The notes below the pieces were generated by a model. It did not search any database, had not been told where the DNA came from, and was given only the letters and a program-made list of their open reading frames with translations. The translations under genes were made by a program, and so were the position numbers. A DNA stretch of 64,000 nucleotides, from assembly GCA_016707485.1 (NCBI GenBank), contig JADJHN010000002.1, positions 1 to 64,000 of the forward strand, read 5' to 3'. The DNA comes from Lysobacterales bacterium. GTDB lineage: Bacteria > Pseudomonadota > Gammaproteobacteria > Xanthomonadales > Rhodanobacteraceae. This document shows positions 11,391 to 18,963 of this stretch, piece after piece (position 1 is the stretch's first letter; every line of letters starts with the position of its first letter).

Positions 11391-14300
11391 TCACGCCAGG
11401 TTCCCCTGCTGCACCAGGGCGCGGCGCGCACGCTGCGCGGTGATCCAGTCGGAAAACCGTTCCATGTACAGGTACAGGACCGGGGTCGTGTACAAGGTGA
11501 TCAACTGCGAAACCAGCAGGCCGCCGACAATCGAAACGCCCAGCGGTTGGCGCAACTCGGAGCCTATGCCGGTACCCAGCGCCAGCGGCAACGCACCGAA
11601 CATCGCGGCGAAGGTGGTCATCAGGATCGGCCGGAAGCGCAGCAAGGCGGCGCGGCGGATGGCGTCGTGTGCGGACATGCCTTCGCGCTGCGCGTCGATG
11701 GCGAAGTCGATCATCATGATCGCGTTCTTCTTGACGATGCCGATCAGCAGGATAATGCCGACGATGCCGTCGATCGACAGGCTGAAGCCGAACAGGGTCA
11801 GCGCCAGCAGCGCGCCGACGCCCGCCGGCGGCAGGGTCGAGATGATGGTGATCGGATGGATGTAGCTCTCGTAGAGGACGCCAAGGACGATGTAGATGAC
11901 CACCAGCGAGGCGAGAATGAGCAGCACCTCGTCGGTCATCGAAGCCGAGAATTCGGCGGCCTTGCCGATGAAGTTGCCGCGGATCTGGGGCGGCATGCCG
12001 ATCGTGCGCTCGACTTCCGCGATCGCCTCGACCGCATCCGACAGGGAATAACCCGCGGCGACATTGAACGAGATCGTCACCGCCGGCAGCTGGTTCTGAT
12101 GGCTGATCACGAGTGGCGCATTGACCACCTTGGCGTCGACCAGGGACGCCATCGGGATGGTTCCGCCTGCGCCCAGCGCGATGCCGGTATTGCCTTGCGA
12201 ACCGATGCCGCTCGGCGTGGCCGAATTGCTCGATGTGGCCTGGCCGAGCGTGGTCGCATTGCTGCCGCTCAAGGTCCCGCTGCCGCTGCCGCGCACGCCG
12301 AGGTGGTTGAGCAGGTCGGCGCTGTTGCGGAACTTCGGATCGACCTCGAGGACGACGCGGTACTGGTTCAACTGCGTGAAGATGGTGGAAATCTGGCGCT
12401 GGCCAAACGCTGAATAGAGCGTGTCGTTGATGGTCTGGATCGGCACGCCGAGGCGGCTGGCCTGGTCGCGGTCGATGCTCAGGTTCAACTGCAAGCCGTT
12501 GGCGGCCATGTTGTTGGCGACATCGGCAAGCTCCTGGCGTTGTTGAAGGGCCCCAGTCATGCGCTCGGCGAAGCGGCCCAGCTCCTCCTCGTCGACCTCG
12601 GTCAGCGCGTACTGGTATTCGGTCGGCGCAATGCGGTTGTCGAGGGCGATGTCCTGCACCGGCTTGAGAAACAGAGCAACGCCGGGAATCCGCTCGATGC
12701 TGCGTTGCAGGCGCGGCAAGAGCACCTTCAGGCCATCGCGCTCGCCTCGCGGTTTCAGGACGATGCTGAGCTGGCCCTGGTTGAGGGTGGGATTGATCGA
12801 GCCGGCACCAATGAATGCAGCGACTCCGCTGACCGCAGGGTCGGCACGCAGGGCCTCGGCGACGCGCCGGGTACGCTCGAACATGGCCTCGAAGGCAACC
12901 GTCTCGTCGGCCTGGACAACGCCGGTGATCATGCCGGTGTCCTGATCGGGCAGCAGGCCTTTCGGCATGGTCACGAACAGCAGCACGGTGAGGCCGACCG
13001 TGGCGGTCAGCACCAGCATGGTCAGCCGGCGATGGCCAAACACCCAATCGAGGCTGTGGCCGTAGCCGATGACCAGGTTATCCCACCAGTCGCGCTTGCC
13101 CGCACGTCGGGTGATCGCGTCACTGTCCTCGTGCGGCACGTTTTCGCGACGCAGCAGATAGGCGCACATCATCGGCGTCAGGGTCAGCGAAACGATCATC
13201 GAGATGCCGACCGCGATCGACAGGACGACGGCGAACTCCTTGAACAGGCGGCCGGTCACGCCCGGCATCAGCAGCAGCGGCAGGAATACCGCAATCAGGG
13301 ATACGGTCAGAGACAGCACGGTGAAACCGATTTCCTTCGCGCCGGTTTCCGCGGCCTCCTTGGGTTCGCGCCCTTTCTCGATGTAGCGCACGATGTTTTC
13401 GATCATGACGATGGCATCGTCGACGACGAAACCGGTGGCGACGGTCAGCGCCATCAGCGACAGGTTGTCCAGCGAATAGGACGCCGCCGACATCAGCGCA
13501 AACGTGCCCATGATCGACAACGGCACGGCCACGCTGGGAATCACCGTTGCCCACAGGCGGCGCAGGAAAACGAAGATCACCGCGATGACCAGGCCGATCG
13601 TCAGCAACAAGGTGAACTCGACTTCCTCGACCGAAGCGCGAATGGTCACCGTACGGTCGGCGAAAACATCCAGATGCACGTTGGCCGGCAGCAGCGCGCG
13701 CAGTTCCGGCAGCAGCGCCTTGATGCTGTCGACGGTCTGCACGATGTTGGCGCCCGGCTGGCGGCGGATGTCGAGCAGGATCGCCGACTTGCCGTTGGCC
13801 CAGGCGGCAAGCTGGTCGTTCTCCACGCCATCGATCACCCTGGCGACATCGCCAAGGCGCACTGCGGCGCCGCCCTTGAAGCTGATGATGGTGTTGCGAT
13901 AGCCCTCGGCATCGGCAATCTGGTCATTGGTGCCGATGGTGAACGACTGCGACGCGCCGTCGATCGTGCCCTTGGGACCATTGACGTTGGCCTGGGTCAG
14001 CGCCGAGCGCACATCCTCGATGGTCAGGCCCTGATTGGCGATCGCGGCCGGATCAACCTGGATGCGCACGGCTGGACGCACGTTGCCGGCAATGCTGACC
14101 AGGCCCACCCCGGCCACCTGCGAGAGCTTCTGGGCAAGGATCGAATCGGCATAGTTGTTGACCTCGCGCAACGGCAAGGCATCCGAACTCATTACCAGGG
14201 TCAGGATGGGTGCGTCGGCCGGATTGACCTTGTTGTACACCGGCGGATACGGCAGGTTGCTCGGCAAGGTGCCACGCCCGGCATTGATCGCCGATTGCAC

Positions 14301-14621
14301 ATCCTGCGCGGCAGCATCAATATCACGATCGACATTGAATGAAAGCAGGATCGTCGACAGGCCGGCCGAGGAATCCGAGGTCATCATGGTCAGGCCCGAA
14401 ATCTGCCCGAACTGGCGCTCCAGCGGCGTCGTCACCAGTGACGCCATCGTCGACGGACTTGCGCCCGGATACTGCGTGGTCACCTGGATCGACGGCGCGT
14501 CGATATCCGGCAAGGCCGACACCGGCAACTGGCGGTAGCCCATGCTGCCGAGCAGCAGCACGCCGGCCATCAGCAGCGAGGTGGCGATCGGCCGGCGAAT
14601 GAAAAGGGTCGAGAATCCCAC
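11391..14621 (-). CDS. mdtB: RND multidrug efflux permease, MdtB-like
   Basis: Full-length (1,076 aa) HAE1-family RND permease. N-terminus MGFSTLFIRRPIATSLL gives TM1; the TM4 motif GFVVDDAIVMIENIVRYIE holds the paired aspartates used for proton relay, and GIVKKNAIMMIDFAIDA marks TM10. Two large periplasmic loops follow TM1 and TM7. An unusual Gly/Ser/Thr-rich stretch of about 45 residues (roughly 775-824) sits in the second periplasmic loop between LNHLGVRGSG and GTIPMASLV, where relatives have a short connection. The gene follows mdtA and precedes mdtC by 7 bases, an MdtABC arrangement. Substrates cannot be told from sequence; Mdt pumps typically export bile salts, novobiocin and similar amphiphiles. 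Confidence 0.92.
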   Translation of the reverse strand: MGFSTLFIRRPIATSLLMAGVLLLGSMGYRQLPVSALPDIDAPSIQVTTQYPGASPSTMASLVTTPLERQFGQISGLTMMTSDSSAGLSTILLSFNVDRDIDAAAQDVQSAINAGRGTLPSNLPYPPVYNKVNPADAPILTLVMSSDALPLREVNNYADSILAQKLSQVAGVGLVSIAGNVRPAVRIQVDPAAIANQGLTIEDVRSALTQANVNGPKGTIDGASQSFTIGTNDQIADAEGYRNTIISFKGGAAVRLGDVARVIDGVENDQLAAWANGKSAILLDIRRQPGANIVQTVDSIKALLPELRALLPANVHLDVFADRTVTIRASVEEVEFTLLLTIGLVIAVIFVFLRRLWATVIPSVAVPLSIMGTFALMSAASYSLDNLSLMALTVATGFVVDDAIVMIENIVRYIEKGREPKEAAETGAKEIGFTVLSLTVSLIAVFLPLLLMPGVTGRLFKEFAVVLSIAVGISMIVSLTLTPMMCAYLLRRENVPHEDSDAITRRAGKRDWWDNLVIGYGHSLDWVFGHRRLTMLVLTATVGLTVLLFVTMPKGLLPDQDTGMITGVVQADETVAFEAMFERTRRVAEALRADPAVSGVAAFIGAGSINPTLNQGQLSIVLKPRGERDGLKVLLPRLQRSIERIPGVALFLKPVQDIALDNRIAPTEYQYALTEVDEEELGRFAERMTGALQQRQELADVANNMAANGLQLNLSIDRDQASRLGVPIQTINDTLYSAFGQRQISTIFTQLNQYRVVLEVDPKFRNSADLLNHLGVRGSGSGTLSGSNATTLGQATSSNSATPSGIGSQGNTGIALGAGGTIPMASLVDAKVVNAPLVISHQNQLPAVTISFNVAAGYSLSDAVEAIAEVERTIGMPPQIRGNFIGKAAEFSASMTDEVLLILASLVVIYIVLGVLYESYIHPITIISTLPPAGVGALLALTLFGFSLSIDGIVGIILLIGIVKKNAIMMIDFAIDAQREGMSAHDAIRRAALLRFRPILMTTFAAMFGALPLALGTGIGSELRQPLGVSIVGGLLVSQLITLYTTPVLYLYMERFSDWITAQRARRALVQQGNLA

Positions 14622-14722
14622 GAGGTCAGTTTCCTTGGACTAATGGCAACAGCGGAGAACCGACGCGCACTTCGTTTCATCGCCCGCTGCGCGATCGATT
14701 GACGCAACGATCGGCACGCAGC

Positions 14723-15922
14723 TCAACCTTTCCCGCGCTCGCCCTGCTTCTTGCCATCACTCGGCTCCGGCTTCGGCGCGGCGACTTCGCCGGGGGCCAT
14801 GGGTGCAACCTTGATTCCGGTCTTCAGGCGGAATTGGCCTTCGGTCACCACGCGGTCGCCGACGCCGAGGCCGCTGGCGATCAGCAAGCCACCACCATCA
14901 ACCGTGCCGGCCGTCACCAGCGGTTGCATCCTGACGGTCGAATCGCCCTGCACGAGCCAGGCATATTCGCCATCCGGACCCTGCTGCACGCCTGTCGCCG
15001 GTACCACGATGCCATCCTTGACCGTGCGCACCGCCATGCGCACGTTGACGAACTGGCCGGGCCAGAGCCGCGCATCGGTGTTGGGAAATTCGGCCTTGAG
15101 CTTGAAAGTCGCCGTGCTCGTGTCGATCGAGTTGTCGATGACCTTGAGCTCGCCCTCGGCGATCGGCCTGGAATCGATGCGCGAGAGCGCAATGACCGCC
15201 AGCGGCGTCTGATCGGCTTCGCGAACCTTGGTCATGTCCTGCTGCGGCAGGTTGAAGATCACGTTCAGCGGGCGGGTCTGGGTCAACACGACAATCGCGC
15301 TGCCATTGGCCTGGACCAGGTTGCCGGCATCGACCTGGCGGATGCCGGCGAGGCCATCGATCGGCGCGACCACGCGGGTGAAGCTGAGCTGGGTGCGCGC
15401 ATTTTCGACCGCCGCCGCATCGCCGGCGATCATGGCCTCCTGCTGGCGCACGACCTGACGCTGGTTTTCGAGATCCTGCGCGGAAACGAATTTCTTCGCG
15501 ATCAGATCCTCGTAGCGTTGCAAGGTGCTGCGTGAAGCGGCCAGTTGCGCCTCGCCCTGTTTCTTCTTCGCCAACGCCTGGTCGAGTGCGGCCTGGTAGC
15601 TGCGTGGATCGATCTCGGCAATCAGGTCGCCTTTCCTGACCTCCTGACCTTCGGCGAAATGCACGGCCGTCAACTGCCCGCTGACCTGGGCACTGACGGT
15701 GACCGTATTGAAGGCCTGCACGGTTCCCAGTGCGCTCAGGTACAGCGGCACGTCCTGTGTGCGCGCGGCAACGACGGTCACCGGGATTGGTGCAGCATCG
15801 CCACCCGCACCCGGCGGGCCACGCCGCGCTCCGCTTTCGCCGCCGCTGCCAAACATCCGCCAGCCGAGAATGGCGGCCACGATGACGATGATGATTCCCG
15901 CAATCAGCTTTCCGCGCGACAT
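14723..15922 (-). CDS. mdtA: RND periplasmic adaptor (membrane fusion protein), MdtA-like
   Basis: Adaptor that links the RND permeases to an outer-membrane channel. About 399 aa: an N-terminal membrane anchor (KLIAGIIIVIVAAILGW), then a Gly/Pro-rich linker, barrel-sandwich halves (SAQVSGQLTAVHFAEGQEV and RVVAPIDGLAGIRQVD) flanking an alpha-helical hairpin (YQAALDQALAKKKQGEAQL onward), then beta-barrel and membrane-proximal domains. Start choice: ATG at 15928 or 15922; AAGGAA lies about 8 bases before 15922, which I prefer. The tail is charged and Lys/Gly-rich. First gene of a minus-strand operon with mdtB (about 100 bases downstream) and mdtC. No outer-membrane partner or adjacent regulator is seen. 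Confidence 0.9.
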   Translation of the reverse strand: MSRGKLIAGIIIVIVAAILGWRMFGSGGESGARRGPPGAGGDAAPIPVTVVAARTQDVPLYLSALGTVQAFNTVTVSAQVSGQLTAVHFAEGQEVRKGDLIAEIDPRSYQAALDQALAKKKQGEAQLAASRSTLQRYEDLIAKKFVSAQDLENQRQVVRQQEAMIAGDAAAVENARTQLSFTRVVAPIDGLAGIRQVDAGNLVQANGSAIVVLTQTRPLNVIFNLPQQDMTKVREADQTPLAVIALSRIDSRPIAEGELKVIDNSIDTSTATFKLKAEFPNTDARLWPGQFVNVRMAVRTVKDGIVVPATGVQQGPDGEYAWLVQGDSTVRMQPLVTAGTVDGGGLLIASGLGVGDRVVTEGQFRLKTGIKVAPMAPGEVAAPKPEPSDGKKQGERGKG

Positions 15923-16071
15923 GCGCATTTCCTTGTATTCATGGGCCAGCGCAAACCCTCACATTCTTGCAGGTTGACCGCAGCGCGTGTTCCGGGCGGT
16001 GACGCGCAACCGATGATCCGCCTCGCCGCGCCCACTACACCCTGCGGACATGTTGTGATTGCGCGCCGTGG

Positions 16072-16106
16072 GCGAAGTTTCGCAGAAGATGATGGAGAAA
16101 CTTCGC
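16072..16106. promoter_or_regulatory. 10-bp perfect inverted repeat upstream of mdtA
   Basis: GCGAAGTTTC (16072-16081) and GAAACTTCGC (16097-16106) are exact inverted copies around a 15-base spacer, about 145 bases upstream of mdtA. The gap 15929-16254 has no other gene that I can support. It may be an operator for a repressor of the efflux operon or a transcript hairpin. Confidence 0.4.
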
Positions 16107-16254
16107 AGGAAACAAGGATACGCGTTTTCAATGCGCCGCCTTTTCGCCAGCTCGCGCACGCCGCGCATAACAACAGCGAGGCGGGAAACGCAGGTGCCGC
16201 CACTCCCCAACCCGACCCGGGAGTCATCTCGGACCGAGCGGCTACACGCCAGAT

Positions 16255-16482
16255 CTATGCATCCTGCCGCCGCGCCGCCAGGCGTCGGACTCCCGCAGCG
16301 GCCAGCGCATCGAGCCCGCTGTCGTCGATTTCGACATGCGCGACAAGCTGCTCGCACATGCGTGGAGTCCAGAACTTGCGCAGGTGATCGGCGACGCCTT
16401 CGATGCCCGCATCACGCTCGGGTTCGCTGGCGAAATAACGGGCGATGTCGTTGGCCATCGCGACCAGGCGTTGCACATCCAT
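16255..16482 (-). CDS. fdsD: formate dehydrogenase delta subunit FdsD
   Basis: Small (75 aa) accessory or structural subunit of the soluble NAD-dependent formate dehydrogenase. The sequence MDVQRLVAMANDIARYFASE, then VADHLRKFWTPRMCEQLVAHV, fits the FdsD family (MANQI...FFA...HLRKFWDPRM). A TGA lies directly in frame before the ATG at 16482, which fixes the start. In most species it closes an fdsGBACD operon; here it lies about 7 kb downstream of fdsA, separated by an MFS gene and the cassette/IS island. No fdsC (FdhD-type sulfurtransferase) is seen between them. It can only be transcribed with fdsGBA if read-through crosses the island; otherwise it depends on the MFS promoter or its own. Confidence 0.75.
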   Translation of the reverse strand: MDVQRLVAMANDIARYFASEPERDAGIEGVADHLRKFWTPRMCEQLVAHVEIDDSGLDALAAAGVRRLAARRQDA

Positions 16483-16610
16483 CGATCAGGTACCTTGTCC
16501 AGCCATGCGATGCATGGAGTGTAGACGAGCCATTCGGGATTCCGCGCAAATCCACGCACGATGACGTTACAGGAAACGCCGAGCGCACCTCCTCGGGCGA
16601 GGAATCTCGG

Positions 16611-17798
16611 CTACCCCGCATTGCCCCGCTTCAGCAAGGGCAAGGCGCAAACCGACAACAGGGCAAATACGCCGCCGAGCAGAAACGTCGTCTGCGATCC
16701 GTGCCAATCCCACAACGCACCCGCAGCTACGCTGGCAATGAGCAAGGCAAGTCCGGAAATCAGGCTGAACACGCCAAACGCGGTGCCACGCCACGCGGCG
16801 GGCGTGGTATCGGCAATCATCGCTGCCAGCAGGCCCTGGGTCATGCCGAGGTGCAGGCCCCAGAGTGCAGCGCCGAGGAATACCCCGGCCGCCCCGTTGG
16901 CGAATGCCAGGGCCAGATCGGCAAGGATCAACATCACCATGCCGACCGCAAACAAGCGATGCCGCGACCAGCGATCGGAAAGCGCACCGACCGGCCAGGC
17001 TGCGGCCGTATAGACCACGGCCATGATCACCAGCACCAGTGGCACGGTGGAGTTGGACAGGCCGACTTGCGAGCCGCGCAGGATCAGGAAGGCCTCGCTG
17101 AAACGGGCCAGCGAAAGCAGGCCGCCGACCACGACCACCATCCAGAACGGCTTGCCGAGCGCGGCCAATCCGGTCCGCGAAATGGGCAGGCGCGCACGCC
17201 GCTCGACATGTTCGGGCTCGCGCACGACAAACACGATCAAGGCCACGGCGACGATGCCGGGCAGCACGGCAAACCACAGCACGGTATCGATATCGCCGAG
17301 AAACACGGCCATCAAGCCGACCGCTGCCAAGGGCCCGATCACGGCGCCGATCGAATCCATCGATTGGCGCAAACCAAACGCCGCACCGCGGACTTCCTGC
17401 GGCGTGATATCCGCAATCAAGGCATCGCGTGGCGCGCCCCGGATGCCCTTGCCCAGCCGATCGAGCAGGCGCGCCGTGACCACCGTGCCAATCGAACCCG
17501 CCATCGGGAACATCGGCTTGACCAGGGCGGCAAGGCCGTAGCCCAGCAATACGAGTGGCTTGCGTTTGCCGAAGGCATCACTCAGATATCCGGAAAACAC
17601 CTTGGTGATCAGCACCAGTGATTCCGCCGCGCCCTCGATCAGACCGATGGTGAGAGCGCTCGCGCCCAGTGTTCCAGCCAGCAGGATCGGCAACAGGCTG
17701 TGCACCATTTCCGAACCGATATCGGTAAACAGGCTGACAAAACCGAGCGCCCAGACACTGGACGGAATCCGCGTACGCGCCGGAGCAGAATCCTTCAT
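16611..17798 (-). CDS. MFS transporter, substrate unknown
   Basis: Twelve-helix major facilitator protein, 395 aa. Motif-A-like sequences appear after TM2 (GYLSDAFGKRKPLVLLGYG) and in the second half (GALSDRWSRHRLFAVG), and DRLGKGIRGAPRDALIAD follows TM4, a feature of a drug or metabolite exporter-like subgroup. The start at 17798 has an AGGGGGA ribosome site; the possible upstream extension has no such site. It lies 128 bases upstream of fdsD on the same strand and could be cotranscribed with it. A role in formate or anion export is conceivable from context only. Intact, with codon use like its neighbours. Confidence 0.85.
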   Translation of the reverse strand: MKDSAPARTRIPSSVWALGFVSLFTDIGSEMVHSLLPILLAGTLGASALTIGLIEGAAESLVLITKVFSGYLSDAFGKRKPLVLLGYGLAALVKPMFPMAGSIGTVVTARLLDRLGKGIRGAPRDALIADITPQEVRGAAFGLRQSMDSIGAVIGPLAAVGLMAVFLGDIDTVLWFAVLPGIVAVALIVFVVREPEHVERRARLPISRTGLAALGKPFWMVVVVGGLLSLARFSEAFLILRGSQVGLSNSTVPLVLVIMAVVYTAAAWPVGALSDRWSRHRLFAVGMVMLILADLALAFANGAAGVFLGAALWGLHLGMTQGLLAAMIADTTPAAWRGTAFGVFSLISGLALLIASVAAGALWDWHGSQTTFLLGGVFALLSVCALPLLKRGNAG

Positions 17799-17963
17799 GC
17801 ATTCCCCCTGAAAGTCACTGGCGCATGATACGTGGCGACAACGAATTTCGTGCAGATGCAAGCGCACCCGGCGATGCTGCACAGCAAATATGCAGGTGGC
17901 CTGCTGTCCGCGTCAAACCGACATCACACAGGACCACAAAGAGATCAGCCGATGAGCAGCAAG

Positions 17964-18019
17964 GCCCGAACGTTCAGGGCAACAGCATCAATTGCCCAAA
18001 CCTGACGCGAAATCTAGTC
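17964..18019 (-). other. possible decayed attC-like hairpin after third cassette ORF
   Basis: On the minus strand, the end of the 18014-18475 gene runs into an imperfect hairpin: CGTCA pairs with TGA(A)CG around an inner GGGCAA/TTGCCC stem, closing with GTTCGGGC. Position, length (about 56 bases) and bulged stem suit an integron attC, but the core sites do not match the consensus. The remaining sequence to the MFS start (17799-17963) shows nothing else. Confidence 0.25.
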
Positions 18020-18475
18020 TCCGCGATCAACTGCAAGCTTCCCCCGCCGAACGCACAAATGCGTGGCCGGCCTCTGGTGAAAGCTGACGCACCAACCGGG
18101 TTGGCCCTTGGACCGATCGAAAGTGGTGAGCCAAATGCCGTTGCCAAAGCCCAATTGCAACTCCGGAATGCGACCAAAGAGCCCAACAGAAGTTACCGTA
18201 GAGCCCAGAAGCCGCTGCGCCAAGGAAGTGCGTTGAGTTGGCGAACAAGTGCTACCACCCAGAATGGAACGCGCGTTCTCGACTCGCCAATCAAAGCTTG
18301 CGTAGACCGTGAACTGTCCCTCGGGATTTCCAAGCGTGCCATCCTTGCGCAAACGCTCGGTGAGCTGACCTAGCTCCAGATATAGCGCGGAATAGTCGCC
18401 AAACCAGACGTGCGAGACGGTTTGCTCGAGGAGTTGCTCCAGGGTCGGTTGCGCAAATATTGGAAGAGACTCCAT
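18014..18475 (-). CDS. hypothetical protein, likely integron cassette gene
   Basis: 153 aa, no signal peptide or membrane segment. Visible features: an N-terminal acidic helix region (LEQLLEQTVSHVWFGDYSAL), a central segment beginning ILGGSTCSPTQRTSLAQRLL, and a C-terminal beta-rich part (IPELQLGFGNGIWLTTF, then GQPGWCVSFHQ and LCVRRGKLAVDRGD). The pattern resembles small orphan proteins with a 'GQPxW...G.L.V' ending, but I cannot name the family. The start codon lies 10 bases after the possible attC at 18485-18554 and the gene is on the same strand as the other island ORFs, as expected for a cassette. Function unknown. Confidence 0.6.
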   Translation of the reverse strand: MESLPIFAQPTLEQLLEQTVSHVWFGDYSALYLELGQLTERLRKDGTLGNPEGQFTVYASFDWRVENARSILGGSTCSPTQRTSLAQRLLGSTVTSVGLFGRIPELQLGFGNGIWLTTFDRSKGQPGWCVSFHQRPATHLCVRRGKLAVDRGD

Positions 18476-18484
18476 CGCCGTTTT

Positions 18485-18554
18485 CAGCTACGCCCGGCCG
18501 CGGAGTTCCGATGATACGCGGAACTTCCCCGTCGCCTGCAGCAATTTGTCAGCT
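18485..18554 (-). other. attC: candidate decayed integron attC site
   Basis: Minus strand: AGCTGAC overlapping the DUF4279 stop, then AAATTGCTGCAGGCGACGG, a stem AGTTCCG/CGGAACT around an 8-base loop, and GGGCGTAGCTG at the end. The outer ends are inverted copies of each other apart from one base, and GCGTAGCTG equals the expected GCGTTAGCTG core with one T lost. The next ORF starts 10 bases on. The layout fits attC; the lost base would impair recombination. Confidence 0.45.
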
Positions 18555-18944
18555 TTCTCCTCGATAGATATCAACATCGATCGATGCTCCCACTTCTTGG
18601 AGAAACGAAATGACGGCCGAGTCAAACCCGACCGCAGGAGTTGATACTGAATCATCCGGCGTGATCGTGATTACAACCTCGAGGACCGCTTCCAGATTGT
18701 GCTCCTGAATCGCTTCTCGAATCCGATGGGCATGAGGTTTCAATACGTTCACCACCGAGGAAGAGATCTCGTACACGTCGATTAGATCACTCTGGATCTT
18801 GTCACTTGAATATATCCACGAGGATTGTTTCGGAACTGGACTGCCCTTGCGAGTGGTCCTCGTTGGCGAAACGCCGATTGACAGCGATTCCGGGTCGAAG
18901 TCGTCTCCAAAAAGCCCGAAGTACACTCTTCCTTCGTTCGGCAT
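18549..18944 (-). CDS. DUF4279 family protein, likely integron cassette gene
   Basis: 131 aa. VYFGLFGDDFDPESLSIGVS, then PTRTTRKGSP and a Trp in QSSWIYSS match the DUF4279 pattern (GDxxDPxxIxxxLGI.Pt...KG...W). No catalytic function is established for the family. I place the start at ATG 18944 because GGAGAGG lies 5 bases upstream; a longer reading from 18986 would begin inside the insertion sequence. The stop overlaps the candidate attC at 18485-18554, and the start lies 11 bases past the right core of the split attC, which is typical cassette packing. The two IS copies now separate it from any upstream cassette promoter, so expression may depend on the IS. Confidence 0.7.
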   Translation of the reverse strand: MPNEGRVYFGLFGDDFDPESLSIGVSPTRTTRKGSPVPKQSSWIYSSDKIQSDLIDVYEISSSVVNVLKPHAHRIREAIQEHNLEAVLEVVITITPDDSVSTPAVGFDSAVISFLQEVGASIDVDIYRGES

Positions 18945-18954
18945 TTCCTCTCCA

Positions 18955-18963
18955 GAGCTAACG
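18955..18963 (-). other. attC: attC right core site, separated from its partner by two IS copies
   Basis: Minus-strand CGTTAGCTC: the GTTAGCT core that ends an attC, followed at once by the DUF4279 ribosome site. The rest of the site is at 22516-22558. Rejoining across the IS pair and removing one AACG copy gives a continuous site. Confidence 0.7.
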
